Shown: positions 1-12,000 of the stretch, piece by piece
How the letters are laid out: every line of letters starts with the position of its first letter
Position numbering within the stretch: position 1 is the stretch's first letter
Notes under the pieces: generated by a model
What the model was told of the DNA's origin: nothing
The model's database searches: none
What the model saw: the letters and a program-made list of their open reading frames with translations, nothing else
NCBI RefSeq assembly: GCF_051401765.1
Contig: NW_027480468.1
Span: 3,455,758-3,519,757 of the forward strand
DNA: 64,000 bases
Origin: Calliopsis andreniformis
Lineage: Eukaryota > Arthropoda > Insecta > Hymenoptera > Andrenidae
Direction of reading: 5' to 3'
Made by a program: the position numbers and the translations under genes

Positions 1-542
1 GAGGATTGAAGAATGAGGACTGAGGGTTGAGGATTGAGTATTGAGGATTGAAGATTGAGTATTGAGGATTGATGATTGCGGATTGAGGACTGAGGATTGA
101 GGATTGAGGATTGAGGATTGCGGGTTGAGGATTGAAGACTGAAGATTGAGGATTGAGGACTGAGGATTAAAGATTGAGTATTGAGGATTGAAGATTGAGG
201 ATTGATGATTGAGGATTGAGGATTGAGTATTGAGGATTGAGGATTGAGAATTGATGATTGAAGATTGAGGATTGAGGATTGAGGGTTGCGGATTGAGGAC
301 GAGGACTGAGGGTTGAGTATTGATGTTTGAGGTCTGAGGATTGAGGATTGAGGATTGAGAATTGAGGATTGAGGAATGAGGATTGAAGACTGAGGATTGG
401 TTATTGAGGATTGAAGAATGAGGACTGAGGGTTGAGGATTGAGTATTGATGATTGAGTATTGAGGATTGAAGGTTGAGGATTGAGGATTGAGGATTGAGG
501 ATTGAGGATTGAATATTGAAGATTGGGGACTGAGTGTTGAGG

Positions 543-703
543 GTTGAGTGATAAGAATTGGTGCTTGTGGATAGAGATTTAAAGATTGCAGATTGAGTAT
601 TGAGTATTGAAAACTGTGAATTCATGATATTCTATTGAGGATTGAGAATTGACAACTGATTGTTGAGGACTGAGGTCTGAAGATTGAGGATTCAGGATTG
701 AGG
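543..703 (+). repeat. Element A, subtype A1 (copies with cores at 627, 1235, 13412)
   Basis: This is a 161-bp, 23-heptamer element, the least consensus-like recurrent part of the array, yet it parses in perfect 7-bp register from GTTGAGT at 543 to ATTGAGG ending at 703. Key deviant units in order include TTTAAAG, ATTGCAG, ATTGAAA, ACTGTGA, ATTCATG, ATATTCT, ATTGACA and ACTGATT. Subtype A1 is marked by ATTCATG before the core, which creates an 8-bp palindrome TGAATTCA (617-624, with an EcoRI site). Function unknown. It could be an older fossil segment or a protein-binding site in the satellite; nothing here distinguishes the two. Confidence 0.8.
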
Positions 704-2429
704 ATTCAGGATTGAGGTTTGAGGACTGAGGATTGAGGATTGAGTATTGAGGATTGAAGATTGAGGATTGATGATTGAGGATTGAGGATTGAGTATTGAG
801 GATTGAAGATTGAGAGTTGAGGATTGAGGTTTGAACATTGAGGACTGAGTGTTGAGGGTTGAAGATTGAGGATTGAGGATTGAGGATGGAGGATTCAGGA
901 TTGAGGATGAGGGCTGAGGGTTGAGGATTGAGGTTTAAGGACTGAGGACTGAGGGTTGAGGATTGAGAATTGAGGATTGAGGATTGAGGATTGAAGATTG
1001 AGGATTGGGTATTGAGGATTGAAGGATGAGTATTGAGGATTGAGGATTGAGTATTGATGATTGAGTATTGAGGATTGAAGGTTGAGGATTGAGGATTGAG
1101 GATTGAGGATTGAGGATTGAATATTGAAGATTGGGGACTGAGTGTTGAGGGTTGAGTGATGAGAATTGGTGCTTGTGGATAGAGATTTAAAGATTGCAGA
1201 TTGAGTATTGAGTATTGAAAACTGTGAATTCATGATATTCTATTGAGGATTGAGAATTGACAACTGATTGTTGAGGACTGAGTTCTGAAGATTGAGGATT
1301 CAGGATTGAGGTTTCAGAATTGAGGTTTGAGGACTGAGGATTGAGGATTGAGGATTGAGGATTGAGGATTGAGGATTGAGGATTGAGGATTGAGGATTGA
1401 GGATTGAGGATTGAGGATTGGGTATTTCGGATTGAACATTGAGGATTGAGGATTGAGGATTGAGGATTGAGGGTTGAGGACTGAGTATTGAAGACTGAAT
1501 ATTGATGATTGAAGATTGAGGATTGAGGATTGAGGGTTGCGGATTGAGGACGAGGACTGAGGGTTGAGTATTGATGTTTGAGGTCTGAGGATTGAGGATT
1601 GAGGATTGAGAATTGAGGATTGAGGAATGAGGATTGAAGACTGAGGATTGGTTATTGAGGATTGAAGAATGAGGACTGAGGGTTGAGGATTGAGTATTGA
1701 GGATTGAAGATTGAGTATTGTGGATTGAAGATTGCGGATTGAGGACTGAGGATTGAGGATTGAGGATTGAGGATTGCGGGTTGAGAATTGAAGATTGAAG
1801 ATTGAGGATTGAGGACTGAGGATAAAAGATTGAGTATTGAGGATTGAAGATTGAGGATTGATGATTGAGGATTGAGGATTGAGTATTGAGGATTGAGGAT
1901 TGAGGATTGAGTATTGAAGATTGAGGATTGGTGATTGAGGATTGTGGATTGAGGATTGAGGATTGAGTATTGAGGATTGAGGATTGAAGATTGAGTATTG
2001 AGGATTGAAGATTGAGAATTGAGGGTTGAGGTTTGAACATGGAGGACTGAGTGTTGAGGGTTGAAGATTGAGGATTGAGGATTGAGGATTGAGGATTGAG
2101 GATGAGGGCTGGGGGTTGAGGATTGAGGTTTAAGGACTGAGGACTGAGGACTGAGGATTGAGAATTGAGGATTGAGGATTGAGGATTGAAGATTGAGGAT
2201 TGGGTATTGAGGATTGAAGGATGAGGATTGAGGATTGAGGATTGAGGATTGAGTATTGAAGATTGAGTATTGAGGTTTGAAGACTGACGATTGAGGGTTG
2301 AGGAATGCGGATTGAGGATTGAGGTTTGAGGATTGATGATTGAGTATTGACGATTGAAGATTGAGGATTGAGGATTGGGGATTGAGGATTGAGGATTGAT
2401 GATTGAGGATTGGGGACTGAGTGTTGAGG

Positions 2430-2590
2430 TTTGAGTGATGAGAATTGATGTTTGTGGGTAGAGATTTAAAGATTACAGATTCAGTATTGAGTATTGAAAA
2501 CTGTGAATTGATGATATTCTATTGAGGATTGAGAAATGACAACTGATTGTTGAGGACTGAGGTCAGAAGATTGAGGATTCAGGATTGAGG
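2430..2590 (+). repeat. Element A, subtype A2 (8 copies)
   Basis: Cores start at 2514, 4038, 10140, 12126, 14697, 20174, 22595 and 24712. The subtype is recognised by GTGGGTAGAG in place of GTGGATAGAG, ATTACAG followed by ATTCAGT, and AATGACA in place of ATTGACA after the core. The copies at 10140, 12126 and 20174 share ATTGATA where the others have ATTGAAA, so these three form a closer sub-lineage. All eight lie in the left 25 kb. Confidence 0.8.
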
Positions 2591-3107
2591 ATTCAGGACT
2601 GAGGTTTGAGGTCCGAGGATTGAGGATTGAGGAGCGAGGATTGAGGATTGAGGATTGAGGATTGAAGATTGAGGACTGGGTATTGCTGATTGAACATTGA
2701 GGAATGAGAATTGAGGATTGAGGATTGAGGATTGAGGACTGAAGATTGAATGTTGATGATTGAAGATTGAGGATTGAGGATTGAGCGTTGTGGTATGAGG
2801 ACGAGGACTGAGGGTTGAGTATTGATGTTTGAGGTCTGAGGATTGAGAATTGAGGGTTGAGGATTGAGGATTGAGGATTGAGGATTGAAGATTGAGGTTT
2901 GGGTATTGAGGATTGAAGAATGAGTATTGAGGACTGAGGATTGAGGATTGAGGATCGAAGGTTGAGTTTTGAGGATTGAAGATTGAGGATTGAGGATTGA
3001 GGATTGAGGATTGAGGATTGAGGATTGCGGATTGAAGATTGAGGATTGTGGATTGAGGATTGAGGGTTGAGGATAGAAGATTGAGGTTTGGGGACTGAGT
3101 ATTGAGG

Positions 3108-3268
3108 GTTGAGTGATGAGAATTCGTGTTTGTGGATACAGATTTAAAGATTGCAGATTGAGTATTGTGTATTGAAAACTGTGAATTGATGATATTCTAT
3201 TGAGGATTGAGAATTGACAACTGATTGTTGAGGACTGAGGTCTGAAGATTGAGGATTCAGGATTGAGG
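3108..3268 (+). repeat. Element A, subtype A3 (7 copies)
   Basis: Cores start at 3192, 4646, 12804, 15852, 20852, 32383 and 39092. The subtype is marked by ATTGTGT before ATTGAAA. Copies 4646, 15852, 32383 and 39092 carry ACTGATG before the core; 3192, 12804 and 20852 carry ATTGATG. Copy 4646 has core ATATTCC, a single T-to-C difference. Confidence 0.8.
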
Positions 3269-5147
3269 ATTCAGGATATAAGTTTGAGGACTGAGGATTG
3301 AGGATTGAGTATTGAGGATTGAAGATTGAGGATTGATGATTGAGGATTGAGGATTGAGTGTTGAGGATTGAAGATTGAGAGTTGAGGATTGAGGTTTGAA
3401 CATTGAGGACTGAGTGTTGAGGGTTGAAGATTGAGGATTGGTGATTGAGGATTGTGGATTGAGGATTGAGTATTGAGGATTGAGGATTGAAGATTGAGTA
3501 TTGAGGATTGAAGATTGAGAATTGAGGATTGAGGTTTGAACATGGAGGACTGAGTGTTGAGGGTTGAAGATTGAGGATTGAGGATTGAGGATTGAGGATT
3601 GAGGATTGAGGATTGCGGATGAGGGCTGGGGGTTGAGGATTGAGGTTTAAGGACTGAGGACTGAGGACTGAGGATTGAGAATTGAGGATTGAGGATTGAG
3701 GATTGAAGATTGAGGATTGGGTATTGAGGATTGAAGGATGAGGATTGAGGATTGAGGATTGAGGATTGAGGATTGAGGATTGAAGATTGAGTATTGAGGT
3801 TTGGAGACTGACGATTGAGGGTTGAGGAATGCGAATTGAGGATTGAGGTTTGAGGATTGATGATTGAGTATTGACGATTGAAGGTTGAGGATTGAGGATT
3901 GGGGATTGAGGATTGAGGATTGATGATTGAGGATTGGGGACTGAGTGTTGAGGTTTGAGTGATGAGAATTGATGTTTGTGGGTAGAGATTTAAAGATTAC
4001 AGATTCAGTATTGAGTATTGAAAACTGTGAATTGATGATATTCTATTGAGGATTGAGAAATGACAACTGATTGTTGAGGACTGAGGTCCGAAGGTTGAGG
4101 ATTCAGGATTGAGGATTCAGGACTGAGGTTTGAGGTCCGAGGATTGAGGATTGAGGAGCGAGGATTGAGGATTGAGGATTGAGGATTGAAGATTGAGGAT
4201 TGGGTATTGCTGATTGAACATTGAGGAATGAGGATTGAGGATTGAGGATTGAGGATTGAGGACTGAAGTTTGAATGTTGATGATTGAAGATTGAGGATTG
4301 AGGATTGAGCGTTGTTGTATGAGGACGAGGACTGAGGGTTGAGTATTGATGTTTGAGGTCTGAGGATTGAGAATTGAGGGTTGAGGATTGAGGATTGAGG
4401 ATTGAGGATTGAGGATTGAAGATAGAGTATTGAGGATTGAAGATTGACGATTGAGGATTGCGGATTGATGATTGAGTATTGAGGATTGAAGATTGAGGAT
4501 TGAGGATTGAGGATTGAGGGTTGAGGATAGAAGGTTGAGGTTTGTGGACTCAGTATTGAGGGTTGAGTGATGAGAATTGGTGTTTGTGGATAGAGATTTA
4601 AAGATTGCAGATTGAGTATTGTGTATTGAAAACTGTGAACTGATGATATTCCATTGAGGATTGAGAATTGACAACTGATTGTTGAGGACTGAGGTCTGAA
4701 GATTGAGGATTCAGGATTGAGGATTCAGGATTGAGGTTTGAGGACTGAGGATTGAAGATTGAGGATTGGGGATTGAGGATTGAGGATTGAGGATTGAAGA
4801 TTCAGGATTGGGTATTGCGGATTGAACATTGAGGATTGAGGATTGAGGATTGAGGATTGAGGATTGAGGACTGAATATTGAATATTGATGATTGAACATT
4901 GAGGATTGAGGATTGAGGGTTGTGGATTGAGGACAAGGACTGGGGGTTCAGTATTGATGGTTGAGGTCTGATTATTGAGGATTGAGTATTGAGAATTAAG
5001 GACTGAAGATTGAGTATTGTCGATTGAATATTGAGGATTGAGGATTGAGGATTGAGTATTGAGGATTGAGGATTGAGGACTGAGGATTGAGGATTGAGGT
5101 TTCAGGATTGAGGATTGAGGATTGAGGATTGAAGATTGAGGATTGGG

Positions 5148-6430
5148 TATCGGGGATTGAACATTGAGGATTGAGGAATGAGGATTGAGGATTGAGGATT
5201 GAGTATTGAAGATTGAATATTGATGATTGAAGATTGAGGATTGAGGATTGAGGGTTGCGGATTGAGGACGAGGACTGAGGGTTGAGTATTGATGTTTGAG
5301 GTCTGAGGATTGAGGATTGAGGATTGAGAATTGAGGATTGAGGAATGAGGATTGAAGACTGAGGATTGGTTATTGAGGATTGAAGAATGAGGACTGAGGG
5401 TTGAGGATTGAGTATTGAGGATTGAATATTGAGCATTGAGGATTGAAGGTTGCGGATTGAGGACTGAGGGTTGAGTATTGATGTTTGAGGTCTGAGGATT
5501 GAGGATTGAGGATTGAGAATTGAGGATTGAGGAATGAGGATTGAAGACTGAGGATTGGTTATTGAGGATTGAAGAATGAGGACTGAGGGTTGAGGATTGA
5601 GTATCGAGGATTGAATATTGAGTATTGAGGATTGAAGGTTGCGGATTGAGGACTGAGGATTGAGGATTGAGGATTGAGGATAGCGGGTTGATGATTGAAG
5701 ATTGAAGATTGAGGATTGAGGATTGAGGATTGAGGATTGAGGATTGAGTATTGAGGATTGAGGATTGAGGACTGAGGATTGAGGATTGAGGTTTGAGGAT
5801 TGAGGATTGAGGATTGAGGATTGAAAATTGAGGATTGGGTATCGGGGATTGAACATTGAGGATTGAGGAATGAGGATTGAGGATTGAGGATTGAGTATTG
5901 AAGATTGAATATTGATGATTGAAGATTGAGGATTGAGGATTGAGGGTTGCGGATTGAGGACGAGGACTGAGGGTTGAGTATTGATGTTTGAGGTCTGAGG
6001 ATTGAGGATTGAGGATTGAGAATTGAGGATTGAGGAATGAGGATTGAAGACTGAGGATTGGTTATTGAGGATTGAAGAATGAGGACTGAGGGTTGAGGAT
6101 TGAGTATTGAGGATTGAATATTGAGTATTGAGGATTGAAGGTTGCGGATTGAGGACTGAGGGTTGAGTATTGATGTTTGAGGTCTGAGGATTGAGGATTG
6201 AGGTTTGAGAATTGAGGATTGAGGAATGAGGATTGAAGACTGAGGATTGGTTATTGAGGATTGAAGAACGAGGACTGAGGGTTGAGGATTGAGGATTGAG
6301 GATTGAAGATTGAGTATTGAGGATTGAATGTTGCGGATTGAGGACTGAGGATTGAGGATTGAGGATTGAGGATTGCGGGTTGAGGATTGAAGATTGAAGA
6401 TTGAGGATTGAGGACTGAGGATTAAAGATT
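5148..6430 (+). repeat. 692-bp tandem duplication
   Basis: The rare phrase TATCGGGG occurs at 5148 and again at 5840, and the C-type phrase repeats at the same 692-bp distance (5291 to 5983). The second copy follows the first until about 6,430, where ATTAAAG and ACTGAGG units replace canonical ones. 692 is 98 heptamers plus 6 bp, consistent with one embedded hexamer. Confidence 0.75.
5271..5648 (+). repeat. 189-bp (27-heptamer) tandem pair
   Basis: AGGACTGAGG followed by the C-type phrase repeats at 5271, 5460 and, partially, 5649. The same 189-bp pair is found at 5983/6172, 23739/23928, 26273/26462 and 28257/28446 (positions of the GATGTTTG phrase). At 16504/16700 it is 196 bp, one heptamer longer. 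The second copy of each pair lacks the ACGAGG hexamer. Confidence 0.75.
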
Positions 6431-7367
6431 GAGTATTGAGGATTGAAGATTGAGGATTGATGATTGAGGATTGAGGATTGAGTATTGAGGATTGAGGATT
6501 GAGGATTGAGTATTGAAGATTGAGGATTGATGATTGAGGATTGAGGATTGAGGATTGAAGATTGAATATTGAGGTTTGAAGACTGACGATTGAGGGTTGA
6601 GGATTCAGGATTGAGGATTGAGGATTGAGGATTGAGGGTTGAGGATTGAGGATTGAGAATTGAGGATTGAGGATTGAGGATTGAGGACTGAGTATTGAGG
6701 ATTGAAGATTGAGTATTGGTGATTGAAGATTGAGGATTGAGGATTGAGGACTGAGTATTGAGGATTGAAGATTGAGGATTGAGGATTGAGGATTGAGGAT
6801 TGAGGAATGAGGATTGAGGGTTGAGGGTTGTGGATTGGGGACCAGGACTGAGGGTTGAATATTGATGTTTGAGGTCTGAGGATTGCGGATTGAGGATTGC
6901 GAATTGAGGATTGAGGATTGAGGATTGAAGATTGAGGATTGGGTATTGAGGATTGAAGAATGAGAATTGAGGATTGAGGATTGAGGCCTGAGGATTGAGA
7001 ATTGAGAACTGATGATGAGGACTGAGGGCTGAGGTTTGAGGTTTGAGGAATGAGGACTGACGATTGAGGATTGAGGATTGAAGATTGAGTATTGAGGATT
7101 GAAGATTGTGGATTGAGGATTGAGGATTGTGGATCGAGGATTGAAGATTGAGGATTGAGGATTGCGGATTGAGGATTGAGGATTGAGTATTGAAGGTTGA
7201 GGATTGATGACTGAGGATTGAGGATTGCGGATTGACGATTGAGGATTGAGGATTGGGGATTGAGGGTTGAAGGTTGAGTGATGAGGATTGAAGGTTGAGG
7301 ATTGACGATTGAGGATTGAGGATTGAGGATGATGGCTGAGGTTTGAGGTTTGTGGTTTGAGTATTGA

Positions 7368-7385
7368 ATCCTGAGTATTCAGGAT
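7368..7385. repeat. Element B inverted repeat, GTAT-loop form
   Basis: ATCCTGA and TCAGGAT form perfect 7-bp arms around loop GTAT. The same form occurs at 17771-17788, 21374-21391, 34204-34221 and 40913-40930. In each case it is the first member of a pair whose second member, with loop GAAT, starts 349 bp downstream. The left arm is the reverse complement of a repeat heptamer, the only antisense unit I noticed in the window. Confidence 0.8.
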
Positions 7386-7716
7386 GTTCTATTGAGTATT
7401 GAGAATTGAGGATTGATGCTTTAGTATTCAGGATTCAGGATTGATGATTGAGGATTGAGTACTGAAGATTGAGGATTGATGATTGAGGATTTAGGATTGA
7501 GGATTGAGGATTGAGGATTGAGGATTGAGGATTGAAAATTGAGTATTGAGTATTGAAGGTTGAGGACTGAGGAATAAGGATTGAGGATTGAGGATAGAGG
7601 ATTGAGGATTGAGGATTGAAGTTTGAGTGCTGAGGATTGAGTGTAGAAGATTGAGGATTGAGTATTGAGGATTGTGGATGAGGGCTGAGGTTTGAGGTTT
7701 GAGGTTTGAGTATTGA

Positions 7717-7734
7717 ATCCTGAGAATTCAGGAT
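7717..7734. repeat. Element B inverted repeat, GAAT-loop form
   Basis: Perfect 7-bp arms around loop GAAT, with an EcoRI site (GAATTC) across the loop and right arm. The same form occurs at 18120-18137, 21723-21740, 34553-34570, 35709-35726, 41262-41279, 42418-42435, 49141-49158, 51766-51783, 58536-58553 and 61159-61176. The core that follows is ATATTCT in the left copies and in 35709 and 42418, and ATGTTCT in the four right-hand copies. Confidence 0.8.
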
Positions 7735-8543
7735 ATTCTACTGAGTATTGAGAATTGAGGATTGATGGTTGAGTATTGAGACTGAGGATTGAGGATTGAA
7801 GATTGTGTATTGATGATTGAAGATTGAGGATTGAGGATTGAGTGTTGAGTGTTGAGGACGAGGACTGACGGTTGAGGATTGATGTTTGAGGATTGAGGGT
7901 TGAGGACTGACGACTGAGGATAGAGGATTGAGGATGGAGCATTGAGGATTGAAGATTGACGACTGGGGATTGAGGATTAAAGATTGAGGATTAACGATTG
8001 AGGATTGGGGACTGAGGATCTAGGATTGAATATTGATTATTGAGGATTGAAGGTTGAGGATTGAGGATTGAGGATTGAGAATGGAGAATTGAGGATAAGG
8101 ACTGAGGGTTGAGGGTTGAGGTTTGAGGAATGAGGATTGAGGATTGAGGATTGAGGATTGAAGATTGAGTATTGATGATTGAAGATTGAGGATTGAGGAT
8201 TGAGGGTTGAGGATTGAGGACGAGGACTGACGGTTGAGGATTGTGGTTTGATGATTGAGGATTGAGGATTGAGAATTGAGGATGAGGACTGAGGTTTGAG
8301 GATTGAGGTTTGTGGAATGAGGATTGAGGATTGAGGATTGAGGATTGCGGATTGAGGATTGAGGATTGAGTAATGAAGGTTGAGGATTGATGACTGAGGA
8401 TTGAGGATTGCGGATTGACGATTGAGGATTGGGGATTGAGGGTTGAAGGTTGAGTGATGAGGATTGAAGGTTGAGGATTCACGATTGAGGATTGAGGATT
8501 GAGAATGATGGCTGAGGTTTGAGGTTTGAGGTTTGAGTATTGA

Positions 8544-8561
8544 TTCCTGAGAATTCAGGAT
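8544..8561. repeat. Element B inverted repeat, left-arm variant
   Basis: The left arm reads TTCCTGA, so the outermost pair is lost and six paired bases remain around loop GAAT. The core is ATGTCCT. Identical variants at 18760-18777 and 30801-30818 mark the third B element of its block. The 30801 copy is isolated from the other two B sites, evidence of a recombination junction upstream of it. Confidence 0.75.
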
Positions 8562-8619
8562 GTCCTATTGAGTGTTGAGAATTGAGTATTGATGGTTTAG
8601 TATTGAGGATTCAGGATTG

Positions 8620-8990
8620 AGGATTGAGGATTGAGTATTGAAGATTGAGGATTGTGGATTGAGGATTGAGGATTGAGTGTCGAAGATTGAGGATTGGGCA
8701 TTGAGGATTTACGATTGAGGATTGAGGATTGAGGATTGAGGATTGAAGATTGAGTATTGAGGATTGAAGATTGAGGATTGTGGATTGAGGATTGAGGATT
8801 GAGTATCGAAGATTGAGGATTGGGCATTGAGGATTGACGATTGAGGATTGAGGATTGAGGATTGAGGATTGAAGATTGAGTATTGAGGATTGAAGAATGA
8901 GGATTGTGGATTGAGGATTGAGGATTGAGTATCGAAAATTGAGGATTGGGCATTGAGGATTGACGATTGAGGATTGAGTATTGAGGATTG
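8620..8990 (+). repeat. 126-bp (18-heptamer) tandem trimer
   Basis: The rare T-C-G-A-A phrase (GTGTCGAAG or TATCGAA) has its C at 8681, 8807 and 8933, giving two exact 126-bp steps. Each copy also holds GGGCATTGAGG, absent from most of the array. The third copy has CGAAAATTG in place of CGAAGATTG. Confidence 0.8.
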
Positions 8991-9000
8991 AGAATTGAGG

Positions 9001-12000
9001 ATTGAGGATTGAATATTGAGTATTGAGGATTGAAGATTGAGAATTGAGGATTGAGGATTGAGGATTGAAGATGAGGGCTGAGGGTTGAGGATTGAGGTTT
9101 GAGGACTGAGGATTGAGGATTGAGGATTGAGAGTTCAGGATTGAGGATTGAGGATTGAAGATTGAGGATTGGGCATTGAGGATTGAAGAATGAGCATTGA
9201 GGATTGAGGATTGAGGATTGAGGATTGAAGATCGAGGATTGAGGATTGAGGTTTGAGAATTGAGGATTGAGTATTGGGGATTGCGGATTGAACATTGAGG
9301 ATTGAGGATTGAGGATTGAGGACTGAAGATTGAATATTGATGATTGAAGATTGATGATTGAGGATTGAGAGTTGTGGATTGAGGACGAGGACTGAGGGTT
9401 TAGTATTGAGGATTGAGGATTGAGGATTGAGTATTGAAGATTGAGGATTGGTGATTGAGGATTGTGGATTGAGGATTGAGGATTGAGTATTGGGGATTGC
9501 GGATTGAACATTGAGGATTGAAGATTGAGGATTGATGATTGAGGATTGAGGATTGAGTATTGAGGATTGAGGATTGAGGATTGAGTATTGAAGATTGAGG
9601 ATTGGTGATTGAGGATTGTGGATTGAGGATTGAGGATTGAGTATTGAGGATTGAGGATTGAAGATTGAGTATTGAGGATTGAAGATTGAGAATTGAGGAT
9701 TGAGGTTTGAACATGGAGGACTGAGTGTTGAGGGTTGAAGATTGAGGATTGAGGATTGAGGATTGAGGACTGAGGATTGAGAATTGAGGATTGAGGATTG
9801 AGGATTGAAGATTGAGGATTGGGTATTGAGGATTGAAGGATGAGGATTGAGGATTGAGGATTGAGGATTGAGGATTGAGGATTGAAGATTGAGTATTGAG
9901 GTTTGAAGACTGACGATTGAGGGTTGAGGAATGCGGATTGAGGATTGAGGTTTGAGGATTGATGATTGAGTATTGACGATTGAAGATTGAGGATTGAGGA
10001 TTGGGGATTGAGGATTGAGGATTGATGAATGAGGATTGGGGACTGAGTGTTGAGGTTTGAGTGATGAGAATTGATGTTTGTGGGTAGAGATTTAAAGATT
10101 ACAGATTCAGTATTGAGTATTGATAACTGTGAATTGATGATATTCTATTGAGGATTGAGAAATGACAACTGATTGTTGAGGACTGAAGTCAGAAGATTGA
10201 GGATTCAGGATTGAGGATTCAGGACTGAGGTTTGAGGTCCGAGGATTGAGGATTGAGGAGCGAGGATTGAGGATTGAGGATTGAGGATTGAAGATTGAGG
10301 ATTGGGTATTGCTGATTGAACATTGAGGAATGAGGATTGAGGATTGAGGATTGAGGATTGAGGACTGAAGATTGAATGTTGATGATTGAAGATTGAGGAT
10401 TGAGGATTGAGCCTTGTGGTATGAGGACGAGGACTGAGGGTTGAGTATTGATGTTTGAGGTCTGAGGATTGAGAATTGAGGGTTGAGGATTGAGGATTGA
10501 GGATTGAGGGTTGAAGATTGAGGTTTGGGTATTGAGGATTGAAGAATGAGTATTGAGGATTGAGGATTGAGGATTGAGGATCGAAGGTTGAGTTTTGAGG
10601 ATTGAAGATTGAGGATTGAGGATTGAGGATTGAGGATTGAGGATTGAGGATTGCGGATTTGAGGATTGAGGATTGAGGATTGACGATTAAAGATTGAGTA
10701 TTGAGGATTGAAGATTGAGGATTGATGATTGAGGATTGAGGATTGAGAGTTCAGGATTGAGGATTGAGGATTGAAGATTGAGGATTGGGCATTGAGGATT
10801 GAAGAATGAGCATTGAGGATTGAGGATTGAGGATTGAGGATTGAAGATCGAGGATTGAGGATTGAGGTTTGAGAATTGAGGATTGAGTATTGGGGATTGC
10901 GGATTGAACATTGAGGATTGAGGATTGAGGATTGAGGACTGAAGATTGAATATTGATGATTGAAGATTGATGATTGAGGATTGAGAGTTGTGGATTGAGG
11001 ACGAGGACTGAGGGTTTAGTATTGAGGATTGAGGATTGAGGATTGAGTATTGAAGATTGAGGATTGGTGATTGAGGATTGTGGATTGAGGATTGAGGATT
11101 GAGTATTGGGGATTGCGGATTGAACATTGAGGATTGAGGATTGAGGATTGAGGACTGAAGATTGAATATTGATGATTGAAGATTGATGATTGAGGATTGA
11201 GGATTGACGATTGAGGATTGAGGATTGAGGATTGAGGATTGAAGATTGAGTATTGAGGATTGAAGAATGAGGACTCAGGGTTGAGGATTGAGTATTGAGG
11301 ATTGAAGATTGAGTATTGAGGATTGAAGATTGCGGATTGAGGACTGAGGATTGAGGATTGAGGATTGAGGATTGCGGGTTGAGAATTGAAGATTGAAGAT
11401 TGAGGATTGAGGACTGAGGATTAAAGATTGAGTATTGAGGATTGAAGATTGAGGATTGATGATTGAGTATTGAGGATTGAGTATTGAGGATTGAGGATTG
11501 AGGATTGAGTATTGAAGATTGAGGATTGGTGATTGAGGATTGTGGATTGAGGATTGAGGATTGAGTATTGAGGATTGAGGATTGAAGATTGAGTATTGAG
11601 GATTGAAGATTGAGAATTGAGGATTGAGGTTTGAACATGGAGGACTGAGTGTTGAGGGTTGAAGATTGAGGATTGAGGATTGAGGATTGAGGATTGAGGA
11701 TTGAGGATGAGGGCTGGGGGTTGAGGATTGAGGTTTAAGGACTGAGGACTGAGGACTGAGGATTGAGAATTGAGGATTGAGGATTGAGGATTGAAGACTG
11801 AGGATTGGGTATTGAGGATTGAAGGATGAGGATTGAGGATTGAGGATTGAGGATTGAGGATTGAGGATTGAAGATTGAGTATTGAGGTTTGAAGACTGAC
11901 GATTGAGGGTTGAGGAATGCGGATTGAGGATTGAGGTTTGAGGATTGATGATTGAGTATTGACGATTGAAGATTGAGGATTGAGGATTGGGGATTGAGGA

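Larger units (their letters stand above)
1..4733 (+). repeat. Satellite block carrying A1, A2 and A3 landmark elements
   Basis: No gene seen. Element A cores (ATATTCT or variant) lie at 627, 1235, 2514, 3192, 4038 and 4646. Spacings are 608, 1279, 678, 846 and 608 bp. The stretch at about 2,040-2,860 recurs at about 3,540-4,380, displaced by 1,503 bp at its left and 1,524 bp at the A core, a difference of exactly three heptamers. The first 240 bp resemble about 1,657-1,900. A run of 11 perfect heptamers begins at 1,340. The block reads as a mosaic of repeated sub-blocks with no single period. Confidence 0.85.
4734..7320 (+). repeat. Satellite block with nested 692-bp and 189-bp duplications
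   Basis: No gene and no A or B element found here. The block is rich in the C-type phrase (ACGAGG, ACTGAGG, GTTGAGT, ATTGATG, TTTGAGG, TCTGAGG), which brings a 6-bp unit and hence a register change. The rest is ordinary variant heptamers. Most of it recurs in altered form at about 15,920-17,760, at about 23,580-24,200 and at 26,120-26,750. Confidence 0.8.
7330..8596 (+). repeat. Element B block, three inverted-repeat sites
   Basis: No gene seen. Three B elements sit at 7368-7385, 7717-7734 and 8544-8561, preceded by runs of TTTGAGG and followed by phrases such as GATGCTTTAG. The first two are 349 bp apart. Between them lies GGATCTAGG (about 8,018), another rare landmark that recurs near 18,420, 30,260, 49,612 and 59,007. 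The block is repeated at 17,730-18,810 and, truncated, at 21,330-22,290. Confidence 0.8.

Noticed and set aside
649..677. Bacterial promoter in element A: TTGACA (649-654) resembles a -35 box and TATTCT nearby a -10 box
   Set aside because: The TATTCT lies upstream of TTGACA on the same strand, and 17 bp downstream of TTGACA there is no TATAAT-like hexamer. TTGACA is a one-base variant of the repeat unit (ATTGACA).
7717..7745. Intrinsic terminator at element B
   Set aside because: The hairpin has only a 7-bp stem with a 4-nt loop and is followed by ATTCTACTG rather than a T tract, and no gene precedes it.
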